A stretch of 64,000 bases of DNA from assembly GCA_963920765.1 (NCBI GenBank), contig OY987247.1:1178001-1242000 (forward strand). Reading direction: 5' to 3'. The notes under the pieces are model-generated. The model searched no databases. It worked only from the letters and a program-made list of their open reading frames with translations, and had not been told where the DNA came from. Made by a program: the position numbers and the translations under genes. The DNA comes from Ulota crispa (lineage: Eukaryota > Streptophyta > Bryopsida > Orthotrichales > Orthotrichaceae). This document shows, in pieces, positions 47,643 to 58,270 of this stretch; the stretch's first letter is position 1; every line of letters starts with the position of its first letter.

Positions 47643-48293
47643 CCCCAGAAGGACATTGAGGACAGAATGTGTCCTCAACCAAATTTTGAAGTTCAATAAA
47701 ATCTTACAAAATTCCTATTTTTAGTTGTTTAATTTTTTGAAAGATTATTTTTGAAGTTTGGTTTTAGCTTCAACAATCTGATTTTGCAAATGATTGATTA
47801 TGGCTTTTCTATTCAAGATTTTGTACACAAGTGTCCATTGCAATCTTGACTTTATGTAGTGTTGAGGGCTCTTGGGAATGAGTCTCAAATACACTAGATC
47901 TTTGAGAAAAAATCACATTAGAAATTCATTTAAAAAAATTGTAGAGTAGATTTTGAGAAGTCATAAATTGATTGTGGTTATGCATATTAGGCCCTTTAAC
48001 CTCATATTTTTTTGGTGACCAAATTTTCAAATTTGACATGTGAAAAGAAGATAGAAAGACTTCAAATCACTTTCACAGTTTTAACACCCTCATGATTAAA
48101 CATTATAATCTTTCAATCCATAAAAGATATTGTTGTGTTTTCTTTTCTAATGTGATCTCTAACATGTCTAGTTTGATTTTATACGGTTACAATTCAAAAA
48201 AAACTTATACAACTTATCAAAATGGTGGCTTTTTGTTGAAATTAGAGAAAATTTGTAGAAGCTCGGGAATCTCCAGGGTCGTTCTGGGGTTAA
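47639..48293. mobile_element. TTAA-flanked MITE, adjacent to the previous one
   Basis: The left end is TTAACCCCAGAAGGACATTG and the right complement TTAACCCCAGAACGACCCTG. The interior is collinear with 40951-42687 without its nested insertion, so this is the empty reference for element E. No transposase frame. Confidence 0.8.
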
Positions 48294-48672
48294 ACCCATT
48301 CAACGAGATGAACGTATCAAGCTTTTAAATCCCCTGGTGTGTTGAATGAAACTAAATTACCTTTCTAAGGTGGAAACAACCAATACCGAACCCACCAAAA
48401 TGTACCATACAAAGTAAAACTTTTCTTTTGAACATTGTCCTATTCTAGTGAGTAGGTAGTGCTTTTCTTTGTCCATGTACTGTACTTCTTAATAACTATA
48501 ATACTATCAGGTGTTGCTTGACGAAATGAAATAGAATTTGAGTAACACCTAACTAACATTCAAGGAATCACTTTTGTAAATTTAACAAAACAAATGAAAA
48601 AAACCTCGAAGATGAAGCCAACCAAGAAAAAAAGGATTACCGCAACTTTGTTATTGAAGTCAATGGGAGGTT

Positions 48673-49128
48673 TTAACCCCTCAAAGGCCCAAGCAACATT
48701 TTTCTGCTGTATAGGGATTTTGGGCAGGTCATTATAAATGAGATTTGCATTTGTTTGTTTGTTTTTTCACTCATGAAGTACCCAAGGAGTAGTTATACGG
48801 TCCAACAACTTTCATGATTTTTGACTACATGATTTTAAAGTTGTTGCATGATTCGTTGTTTTTTTGCTCATCATGGTAGCCCGGGCAGCTTAAAAACTTC
48901 TTTAAAATTTACATTGCAAGATTGGTTTCTTTTTAAATTGGTTCTTTAGATCTATATATATAGGTGGGAAGTTTTGAATTGTTCAATTTCCATTAATGAG
49001 ATGAAAGGCATGAGAAGTTTTAGTTTCCACGTAGGTGTAGAGTCTCTCAAAACCATACCCACCCCCAAACTAAAACTTCTCATAATTTTCATCTCATTAA
49101 TGGAAATTGAATGATTCAAAGCTTCCCA

Positions 49129-49215
<87 letters not shown>

Positions 49216-49494
49216 AAAGTACCAATTTTTAAAAAACCAAATTTGAAATGTAATTTTTATAGAATTTTTTGAGCTACCCGGGCTGCCATGACGAGCAAAG
49301 AAAACAACAAGTCATGCAATAACTTTTGAACCATGTAGTCAAAAGTCATGAAAGTTGTTGGAATGTATAGCTACTCCTTGGGTACTTCATGTGTGAAAAT
49401 TTTAAAAAACAAACAAATGCAAAACTAATTTATAGTGACTTGCCCAAAATTCCTAGACAACAGAAAAAAGGCTGCTTGGGCCTTATGGGGTTAA
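48673..49494. mobile_element. TTAA-flanked foldback MITE with an internal TA tract
   Basis: The ends are TTAACCCCTCAAAGGCCCAA and complement TTAACCCCATAAGGCCCAAG. The two halves are near-complete inverted copies around an axis near 49050 (TCTCTCAAAACCATACCCAC at the turn). The right arm contains an expanded TA microsatellite (about 49130-49210) where the left has only TATATATAG. A transcript could fold into one long hairpin. Confidence 0.82.
49129..49211. repeat. TA-dinucleotide microsatellite
   Basis: An uninterrupted TA repeat of about 80 bp inside the right arm of the foldback MITE; the matching left-arm position has only about four TA units, so this is a post-insertion expansion. Confidence 0.95.
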
Positions 49495-49565
49495 AGGAAG
49501 GGGGTTGATAAAGCTTTAACTGTGTTTTCATGGACCAAGAAGACAATTTGTTTCATGGACATATT

Positions 49566-49740
49566 GGGGGTTTCAAATATGCTATTCACTATCAATTTTG
49601 TTCACATGAATAAGATTTGTGCAAAACCTGACCAAGTCGATCTGTGAACAAGTCAAGATGACCTCCTGAGGTCGTGATGGGTGAACGAAAACTTGTTTAC
49701 GACCATTTGTTCATCATTTTTTTGAGGTATTTGAAAGCCC
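49566..49740. mobile_element. GGGGGTTTCA-ended MITE, copy 1
   Basis: The ends GGGGGTTTCAAATATGCTAT and complement GGGGCTTTCAAATACCTCAA pair, and TATT flanks both sides. The interior (GTGAACAAGTCAAGATGACC, TGGGTGAACGAAAACTTG) matches copy 2 300 bp away in the same orientation. Confidence 0.7.
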
Positions 49741-49864
49741 CTATTGATTGATGGATGATCAATGAATACTCTCTAATGAAAATTGATGATGCTAGTAAAC
49801 TAGAAAATTGTAATTTGAGATGCAATTATATAGCCCAATCTTAATTTGTAAGAGTGTGTAATAG

Positions 49865-50053
49865 GGGGGTTCAATTATGGCATTCCGCACCAAAATTGTT
49901 CATGTGAATAAGATACGTGAAAAACCTGGTCAAGTCATTCTGTGAACAAGCCATGACAACCTTTGGAGGTTGTGAAAACGTATTCACTTGTGAACAAACA
50001 CTCATTCACAACCATTCATTCACCGTTTTTTTGAGATATCTGAAACCCCCTAA
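49865..50053. mobile_element. GGGGGTTTCA-ended MITE, copy 2
   Basis: The left end GGGGGGTTCAATTATGGCAT and the right complement GGGGGTTTCAGATATCTCAA are flanked by TAATA on both sides. It shares AATTGTTCATGTGAATAAGA and TCTGTGAACAAG with copy 1. Confidence 0.7.
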
Positions 50054-50492
50054 TAAGAGTGAAAATATAGATTTGGGAGCATTTGAGGCCAAATGATTCT
50101 TAGCTTTAAAGAACTAAATAATGGTGAGTCATGAGCAAGGATTCAAAATTTTGTGAGCATGAATAGATTCTCAACTCAAAATCAATGAAATAATTACAAA
50201 ATATTAAGTTTTTAAAAAGATGATAATTTAAAATGCACAAATGTAGGGCCCTATGTACAAGGTTACAAATGGGATTTATTATTTTGACAAAAAAATCTTA
50301 GCTCAATGCTCATGGCCCAGGAATCCTTGCTCATGAACTAGCATTTCAAATCTATAAAAGTTCATCACACAAGAGATGCATGATTTAGCACATTTTTCAT
50401 CATGATGAAACAAATTCTATTGTGGAGGTGAATTCACACAACATTAGGAGTCATTCTTGCAAGTTTTGGGAAGCAATTTTCTTCACCATGTA

Positions 50493-50886
50493 AGGTAGGG
50501 GCACCCACGGGCGTCATGTCCCCATGGGCATCACTGACTATGTTAATGACAAATAAATACCAAAGAAAATGGTTATGGGTACTTTATTGATAGTTATGGG
50601 TGACAAAGTGATGGTTGTGGGTGACTAGCATGACATTTTGAGTACCCATCTCACTATTTAAGAACCAGCTAGCCTTGTTTTTAGCATCTCTTACACATGG
50701 TTCTTACAATTTCAGTGATTTTGGACTTGAAAATTCTTTGTGAACAAATGCTTGCAGTTGGAAACTTGAAATTGATGCAAATATTTTTGGTTTCCACTTC
50801 CTAACTTAGAGTATTTTTTTCAAAGTTAGTCAATTGTTTTACCTACTCCAAAACCCTTATTTCCATGCTTATGGGTGTGCTCACCT
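50493..50886. mobile_element. AGGTAGG-family MITE, copy 4
   Basis: The left end AGGTAGGGGCACCCACGGGC and the right complement AGGTGAGCACACCCATAAGC are flanked by TA. It is the closest relative of copy 3 (38768-39163), with the same length class and orientation. Confidence 0.78.
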
Positions 50887-50964
50887 TAGATGAGGAAAAC
50901 TGAACACTAACATCAAGTCAATTTATTAAACAACTATATCATTTGATAAGCAATAGTCACACCA

Positions 50965-51222
50965 TATTCATTAAAATGGGAGATTTCCATTGAATTGAGA
51001 GGTAATTGAAAGGAAATTCAACAAAAGATTTCATTGCAATTTAGCTCGAGTTGAGCTAAATTGCTATAAAACCTTTCAAAATTGACTTAAAATTAGAAGG
51101 TTTTATGTCAATTCATGTGAAAACTATACTTATAATGGAAATTGCCGATTCAAGTGAAGATCAACATAGTTATCTTGAGAGGTGCCCAATCTCCCATTTT
51201 AATGAATACGGTGTTGCAGAAA
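50965..51222. repeat. Inverted repeat, probable small MITE
   Basis: CATATTCATTAAAATGGGAG near the left is matched by the complement at about 51189-51213 (ATACGG at the outer edge). A central palindrome around AGCTCGAGTTGAGCT marks the axis. No target duplication could be settled. Confidence 0.5.
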
Positions 51223-51351
51223 CTTTCTCTTCAATACTTCATAGCATTATATATGAGCTTCACAACTCATACCCTGCATTTCCCAAATTCAACCAATTGT
51301 TTCAAGTCTACACAAAGTATTTCCTATATTTATGCTACAATCATAACATAG

Positions 51352-51610
51352 ACTCAATATTGCATTTAGGTTGTTTTGACAATTAGGTTGCCTTACCTTG
51401 GTAAGTTACCTCATGATTTATTACTTGACCACTTGGAGGAACATGCAACTCTCTAGATACTTAGCTTTCACGTGTTTTACAATTTGGATGCCACCGATTT
51501 GTTTTTTTTGCAGCTTCATTGTCGTCGCCAAGGCTTTTATGAGTTGTTTGTTGCATTATATATTTATATGGTGTAGAATGTCGAGAAACATAAACGCAAT
51601 ATTTAGTGTA
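51352..51610. mobile_element. GCATTTAGGTTG-type MITE, copy 2
   Basis: The left CAATATTGCATTTAGGTTGT pairs with the right complement TACACTAAATATTGCGTTTA. The interior resembles copy 3 at 55764 (TCATGATTTATTACTTGACC against TCATGATTCATTGCTTGGGC). Confidence 0.6.
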
Positions 51611-51982
51611 GCTTTTTTTGAAAATTCGGTCAACTTTTTTCTTACAATTTCAAAGTTCAATTGATTTTTTTTTGCATTTGGACTGCTTGACAATTCATTA
51701 ACTGCAGGTTCTCCCGCACACAAGAGTCCCAAAGGACCATCCAAATAGATCTGCAAGTTTTTGTATCTCATAAAACACGTGCAATTACATCTCTGAAAAG
51801 TTTTGAACTCAAAAATGAATAAATCATTCATAACCACTGACCAAGTTTTGAAAGTAGAAGACCTTCTGAGCTTTGACTTCATGGTCATATGCTCCATCCA
51901 AACATGATTCATCAGTGTACTAAGTTACACACCATCTGAGCCCAATTTTGACAAAAATATATAAACATTGCAGCAAATGTGC

Positions 51983-52312
51983 AAAACAAACCAAGAAACC
52001 AACCGAGAAGTAAACTGAGAAATGAACCGAGAAGTAAACCAAGAACTAAACCGAGAAACCAACAGAGAACTACACCGAGGAACTAAACCGAGAACAAAAC
52101 CGAGAAACCAACCGAGAACAAAACCGAGAAACCAACCGAGAACAAAACCGAGAAACCAACCGAGAACAAAACCGAGAAACCAACCGAGAACAAAACCGAG
52201 AAACCAACCGAGAACAAAACCGAGAACAAAACTGAGAAACAAACCAAGAAATCAACCAAGAACCAACCAAGAACCAACCAATAACCAAACGTTAAACCAA
52301 CCAACTGAGAAA
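51983..52312. repeat. 24-bp minisatellite (GAGAAACCAACC / GAGAACAAAACC)
   Basis: A higher-order 24-bp unit, made of two related 12-mers (GAGAAACCAACC and GAGAACAAAACC), is repeated at least five times nearly perfectly at the centre, with degenerate 12-mers on both sides. Both strands read open through it (K-P-R-N-Q-P-R-T on one), but only because the period is a multiple of three. I do not treat it as coding. Confidence 0.92.
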
Positions 52313-53104
52313 ACATACGGAGACACTAAGGTATAAGGCTCAAAAACCGACCATCTAAAGGCTGAAACTGAATTTTGGGGAGGTAAAACTTCTTGAAATA
52401 TTTTTCAGTAAAATTTCCTTGAAAGACAATAAGAATTGACATCTAACCCAAATTGCTTCATACTTTTTGGAGTTTTGTAGAATTAGTTATGAAATTTTGA
52501 AGTGGAAAAGTCATAGGGCTCTAAAATCATACACCTCCTCAAATGTACACACCTTGTACATTTTGCAAATCTATGAAAAAATACATGTACAGAGTGAGAA
52601 CATTTTGAAGGGTGAGCGATTTTAAAGCCTGGACGGTTCTCGAGCCTTCTACCTTAATCGGAAAACCAACATAAAAACAAACCTAGAAAACAAACCCAAG
52701 ACAACAAAAATGAGACAACAAACAGAAAACAAAGGGGTACGATTTTAGCATTGAAGAATGGGTTGTTGACTAGGACCCATGGTCCCATACCATTAAAAAC
52801 ATCCTGATTTCAGCAGGTTTTTTGAATGAAATCATGCTGGGCTTTGGACTTACCTACTAGATTGGGTACATTACTGGTGGTCTCCTTGTTGATATATATA
52901 TTTTTCGTTTAAATTTAGGAGGAGAAAAATCCTTTTTGGTTATTTGAATTCCAACTGTAGAGAGGACTACCATACTTAAATTATCCTATTGTGGACATTT
53001 CTTCCATTTTGGGCAGCGTGAATATAGCCTCATTTCAGTCAAAACAGTGTGTCTTAAACAAAACTATAAGAAGAGAAAACTAAGAAGAGAAAACTAGGGT
53101 TCAA
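52313..53104. other. Intergenic DNA, no gene seen
   Basis: After the minisatellite the sequence stays A-rich with further degenerate AACAAAC/AGAAAAC motifs to about 52735, then ordinary AT-rich DNA. No recognisable gene or element. Confidence 0.5.
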
Positions 53105-53112
53105 TTTCAAAA

Positions 53113-53502
53113 AAGGATTACTATATGCACACCGGGGTTGATATTTGCACACCCCTGTGGGAGGTAAATTAAAGATTTCTACCATCAAAAATCTGAATTT
53201 GACAATTTTGAATTCAGATTTGGACTTAGAGACCATGATTTGCTTTAGAATTGTAAAAAAAGTTGCAACTGAACAACACCCAATGAAAAAACTTAGCTAG
53301 AGGGAAAAGTGTTACTTTTACTTTTGTTTGTAAAAGAAAATAAGCTTTTTCATTGAATGTTGTTCAACTGTAACCTTTGTTATGGTTCTAGAGTAAACCA
53401 TGGTCTCTAAGTCCAAATCTGAATTCAAAATTGTCAAATTTAGATTATTGATGGTAGAAATCTTTAACTTACCTCCGAGGGGGTGTGCAAATATCAAGTT
53501 CC
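53113..53502. mobile_element. GTGCACA-type hAT-like MITE, copy c
   Basis: An exact 8-bp duplication, TTTCAAAA, flanks it (53105-53112 and 53503-53510). The interior is collinear with copy b (GGGGTTGATATTTGCACACC, TTTCTACCATCAAAAATCTG, the CCAATGAAAAA turn). The outermost bases of both ends have diverged. Confidence 0.82.
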
Positions 53503-53630
53503 TTTCAAAAATACTTTGTTTGTGATGAGAGAAATGTTTTGATTGTTTAGGATTTATGTTTGCTACATTGTAGGAAATTATATGTTTCAAACAGGATTTA
53601 ATGCTTTTGGTTAGAGGCAGCCTTTGTAAC

Positions 53631-53874
53631 ATTAGCAAAATTTTGAACCCTCCAGAGGGCCCCTAAAAATCTATGCTACTCTACATAACGGAGGTGAACG
53701 AAACAGTAAAAATAATAATAATAATAATACTAAAATTGCCGTGGCACATTATATGACACACTGCAGAGGTCAAAAATGGCAAATTTTGACGGTTAGAAAC
53801 GACAGTTTTTTCTCTATATGCACATCTCTCAAGTGGAGTTAGGGACCTTTTGGAGGGCTCAAAATTTTGCTAAT
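53631..53874. mobile_element. MITE with ATTAGCAAAATTTTGA ends
   Basis: ATTAGCAAAATTTTGAACCC on the left pairs with complement ATTAGCAAAATTTTGAGCCC on the right, and the match runs on through CTCCA. The inner part (CCCTCCAGAGGGCCCCT) resembles a TTAA-family end, so this may be a TTAA-type relative with altered edges. An ATA trinucleotide repeat lies inside (about 53706-53730). Confidence 0.68.
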
Positions 53875-55763
53875 GAAGGATTTCTACTTGGCCACATTGG
53901 TCAAATAAGGCAGGCACGTCAAGGGGAATGCTACATAGTGAGTAAGAATTTGTGAGCCATGAGCTGGGAGCTTGGACTCTTTGTCAAAACATTAAATATC
54001 ATCTATAACTATGTACCAATACATAGGGACCTTTAATTGTGCATCTTAAACTTTCATCTCTTGAAAAATTAGCTATTTTTTTTAGTTTTTTTTATTGATT
54101 TTGAGGTTTGGAAAAGTTTCCTACCCACAAAATCTTAACTCACCGCTCATGGCTCGCCATTTTACGCTCACTAAATGTTGTCGTCCTTAGCACTTATATA
54201 TAGCCTTTTTTTCTCTTTAAACCTAATTATAAAATTCATAGTACTCTATTGGTAATTTGAAAACAAACCCCACAAACTAAATGGAGCTTCCTAAATACCA
54301 TTTCTACTAAATATATAAATTCAAACCTCCAAAAATAACAAATTATATCATTTCAATATAAAGTAGAAATCGACAAACAAAACATTCAAACATAAAGTAA
54401 TATAAAATGCTTGCTCATACCACGCATATGTCCTTGACATTTTCAAAGTTTTCGAACACAAGGTACACAATTCCTAATTATGTTGTGGTTTTTAAAGCAT
54501 AAAGGTATATACTATATTTATTTACGAACCCTGAATGAATAGACCATTTTTTCAAGATTCACCTACTACGTTCCAACTTCAAAGATTCACAATTACTTTT
54601 CAAAAAGTTCCAAAAAGTACGAATGAAATAGTGGGTCATAGGCAATTTCTTCTTTTTTCAAATTTTTTGCACAATAAGTTTTTCAAGGTTTGTAACCATT
54701 CCATAAAGCCAAATCAGCCCCCTTTCAAGAAACTCTTACAGGATATAGGTAGGTTTTTAGTTCCTGGTACTTTATTTGTCTGGTTTTCTAAATGAATTTT
54801 GGTTACAAGCTAGATGGCCGTAGGCTCGGTCCTTGCATGGTTAATTGGGCCTAACGACTTATTTTGTTTTTGTACATTGTCCTGCAATTTTGGGTCCCCT
54901 TGACGACCTAAAGGCATTAATTTTGATGAACCCACCTAAAGTTTGCATCTGATTAGCCGTCAACATTAAAATTTGTGCCCACTGAATAGTACAAATGTCA
55001 TCATCTTGCTCTCAAGAATGATAACGCCATTTAACAACTCGCCCCCAAGTGCCATGACCATGGAAAAGAAAAAGCAAAAGACGGGTTGTCATGAAGCTAG
55101 TCAATGTTCTCACCATGCTCAAATCAAGCTTTTCAATGGTAATAAAAAAATAAAAAAATAAAACCAAATTAATCAAAACAAAATTAAAGTCATTAAACAC
55201 AAAGACCAAATTAAACAAAAGAAAAAACCAAGTTAAAAATAAATAAATAAATAAATAAGACATTTAAAACCAACTTAAACCAAAATAATTAAGCAAAAAA
55301 AATTATACAAAAATTTAAAAGAAAAATAAATTAACAAAAATTACAAAAGAAGAGCAATGAACTAAAATAAACTATTTTTTTGGATGTTGGATGAAATATA
55401 GAGTCACAATTGTTTGTGAGAAAAGTAAGCCTCTTTTCATTTCTTTTTGTAATTGGGATTGTTGTGTTTGATTAATGTATTGTGTATTATTTGCAAAACA
55501 TGAAGGTCCATTTCCTAATAATATAGTTTTCTTCGGCTAGATTTTTCAAATAAATAGTTGGTTTGTCGAGAATCTTGAGTTGTACCTTTTTTTGTAAACA
55601 TCCAATGTTTTGATTTGGGTTCTGCACCCTGCAATAAAAGATGCTTATGTGGTAGTCCTTATTGTTGAAAGGATTACGAGTGGGTAATGAGTGGGCTATA
55701 AAGTAGACATTTCCATTGTTGATGAGTATCTTATTTTGCCTTATTTGTTAGTGCTATATATTT
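53875..55763. other. AT-rich intergenic DNA with A-rich simple repeats
   Basis: No gene seen. From about 55139 to 55345 the sequence is an A-rich run with AATAAA and AAATAA repeats. A short TTAA-family-like scrap (GGTCCTTGCATGGTTAA, 54826-54842) has no partner end. Confidence 0.5.
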
Positions 55764-56054
55764 TACACTAGATATTGCATTTAGGTTATCTAAACAATTA
55801 GGTTGTCTTACCCTATAAAAGTACTTCATGATTCATTGCTTGGGCATTTGAAGGCACATGTAGCTCTTTGGATATTAGTATTTTACATGATTTATAACCT
55901 AAATGCTTTTTGGAGCTTTATTATTGTTGTCTGGTCCTTTAAATTTGTTTATTGTAGTATTTGTTAATAAACATTGTTGTAGTATCAATAAGTATCTATA
56001 TAGTGGTGTTTTTGAGAAATTAGTGTAGGCAACCTAGATGCAATACTAAGTGTA
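55764..56054. mobile_element. GCATTTAGG-type MITE, copy 3
   Basis: The left end TACACTAGATATTGCATTTA and the right complement TACACTTAGTATTGCATCTA pair well, giving the clearest ends of this family. It lies just left of foldback element F. Confidence 0.7.
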
Positions 56055-56067
56055 CAACACAAATGTA

Positions 56068-56942
56068 CAATATTATTGCAAAACTTTACACCCAACCTTT
56101 TTTACCACTTAGAGAACTTAGTGTTTTTTAGAACACATTTGAAACTTTTGCATTTTGTATCATTGATCTTTGATTCTTATACAATCCCAATCAAGCATAC
56201 CAAATTTTGAGTTCCAAAACACCAAAACTCTATTTTTGGTGGATTATTTTAGATAAAATTCATGGTTTTACATGATAAATGATTAAAGAAGATTGGTGAT
56301 GCGTTTTTTGAGATTTGATTGCACGGGTATGTAGGAAACAACCATACACACATCTTTCCCTCAAGCAAAAATCTCCAAAAAGTTTCAAAGTTCCTTCTAT
56401 ATATATTTTCATGTTAGGGTGATCATGATCAAATTTAGTAAAAAAGAAATCTCTATTTTCTTATTAGATTTTGGAAAAATGAAAACATCATCATGCTCAA
56501 AGGTATAAACTTAAACATAGTATATGAGTCATTTTTCCAAAATCTAATAAGAAAATAGAGATTTCTTTTTTACTAAATTTGATCATGATCACCCTAACAT
56601 GAAAATATATATAGAAGGAACTTTGAAACTTTTTGGAGATTTTTGCTTGAGGGAAAGATGTGTGTATGGTTGTTTCCTACATACCCGTGCAATCAAATCT
56701 CAAAAAACGCATCACCAATCTTCTTTAATCATTTATCATGTAAAACCATGAATTTTATCTAAAATAATCCACCAAAAATAGAGTTTTGGTGTTTTGGAAC
56801 TCAAAATTTGGTATGCTTGATTGGGATTGTATAAGAATCAAAGATCAATGATACAAAATGCAAAAGTTTCAAATGTGTTCTAAAAAACACTAAGTTCTCT
56901 AAGTGGTAAAAAAGGTTGGGTGTAAAGATTTGCAAGGTACTG
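56068..56942. mobile_element. Tc1/mariner-like foldback element F
   Basis: The ends CAATATTATTGCAAAACTTT and complement CAGTACCTTGCAAATCTTTA are flanked by TA. The two arms are almost perfectly complementary for about 400 bp (for example ATCAAGCATACCAAATTTTG on the left and its complement near 56800), with the axis near 56500. It is the best-preserved member of the foldback family and no coding frame remains. Confidence 0.82.
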
Positions 56943-57105
56943 TATACTGTTGAGACATGGTTGTGCAATGAGTGCTAAGTTGATAAAAAGTTTGAAAACT
57001 AATATGTGTACTGTAATGCCAAAATACAAATATTGATGAAGAATCCAATTCTAGGCTGATAAGTTAGCGACTATATTAGCGGCTATATTAACACATCGTC
57101 AGGAA

Positions 57106-57921
57106 GGGGATTGATATGTCTACCACACCCTTTCAGCTATTCTACCACATCTCGGGGGTAAATTTTAGATTTCTACAATCAAGAAGCTGAATTTGAGAAT
57201 TTGGAATTCAGATTTGGATTTAGAGACCATGATGTAGCTCACTACAAGGAAAACTATCTAAAATGACAAAAATATGTCCAAATCAACATGGCTTTCTCAT
57301 AATGTTCAGTAGCACTACCAGGCAGCGCCTCCCTCCGGATGAAATGGTGTGGAATATTCCACACCATTTCATCCACCAAATCTGAAATTGTCAGAGAGTT
57401 TATGAAAAAGAGGCTTAGTTTAGTGCACATACGTCGATGTGGGAGCCAACCATGTCATGGATTTTTTTTTTTTTTTTTTTTTTTTGGTCAGAATGAAGTT
57501 TGTGGATGATACCTGAAGAGAAGGAAAGACAGCCTCTCTTCAGGAAATTTCTGTAGGCTACAAAAATTGTCCAATTTGACAATTTTTTTGTCATTTTGGA
57601 CACATTTAGTCAATTTGGACATGTCAATTAGGACATGATTTCTTGTAGTGTAATCTAAAATCACAAAAAGGTTCTAATTGAAAAACACCAAATGAAAAAG
57701 CTTATCAAAAATAAAAGTAATACTTTTCCCCCAAGTTAAGCTTTTGCATTGGGTGCTGTTCAGTTACAACCCTTTTTATATGGTTCTAGACAAAATCAAG
57801 GTCTTTGAGTCCAATTCTGAATTCCAAATTCTCAAATTCAGATTTTTGATGGTAGAAATCTAAAATTTACCCCAAGGTGTAGTAGAATAGCTGAAAGGGT
57901 GTGGTAGACATTTCAATCCCC
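57106..57921. mobile_element. GTGCACA-related MITE, copy d, with nested CACTA-type insertion
   Basis: The left end GGGGATTGATATGTCTACCA pairs with the complement of the right end (GGGGGATTGAAATGTCTACC). The foldback interior matches copies b and c (ATTCAGATTTGGATTTAGAG, AAAAACACCAAATGAAAAAG) but the terminal motif is CTACCACACC, so it is a subfamily. It is interrupted at 57240-57650. Confidence 0.7.
57240..57650. mobile_element. CACTA-type miniature element
   Basis: It begins CACTACAAGGAAAACTATCT and ends with the complement of CACTACAAGAAATCATGTCC. CACTACAAGAAA is the terminal signature of plant En/Spm (CACTA) elements. Subterminal motifs AATGACAAAAATATGTCCAA on the left and GACACATTTAGTCAATTTGG on the right resemble repeated transposase-binding sites. 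It is 411 bp with no transposase. The flanking 3-bp duplication is not clear. Copies a, b and c of the host element lack it. Confidence 0.75.
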
Positions 57922-57955
57922 CATCAAGAAATATACAATATTCTTAAATCTACAG

Positions 57956-58236
57956 TACAACTAAACTTTGCATTTAGGTTGCCCCACACTAATTTCCTCA
58001 CATTTTACATTGTATGATACTTATTGGCACTACAATAACTTTCGTCAGTGACTATTGCAATTAGGGCCTGGTAACAACAACAATGTTGCAAATAATCAAA
58101 ATAATAGCATCCATGCCATTAACCACGTGGAAGTCCTAGTATTCAAAGAGTAGCAAGCGCCTCCTCATAACCAAGCAATGAGTCATGAAATAACTTTTCA
58201 TTATAAGACAATCTAAAGGCACTATTTAATGCTGTA
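57956..58236. mobile_element. GCATTTAGGTTGC-type MITE, copy 4 (decayed)
   Basis: The left TTTGCATTTAGGTTGCCCCA and interior (CACTAATTTCCTCACATTTT, TCATGAAATAACTTTCTAAG-like) match copy 1. The right end near 58236 has diverged. It lies between the GTGCACA-family copy d and the Stowaway-like element. Confidence 0.55.
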
Positions 58237-58270
58237 AGTGTTATAAGTATTTTATTGTTACTATTATGTA

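Noticed and set aside
52022..52336. 104-codon plus-strand frame rich in K, P, R, N and Q
   Set aside because: Entirely produced by the 24-bp minisatellite; both strands are open for the same reason.
54826..54842. Isolated right-end-like sequence of the TTAA family
   Set aside because: No opposing left end was found within a reasonable distance.
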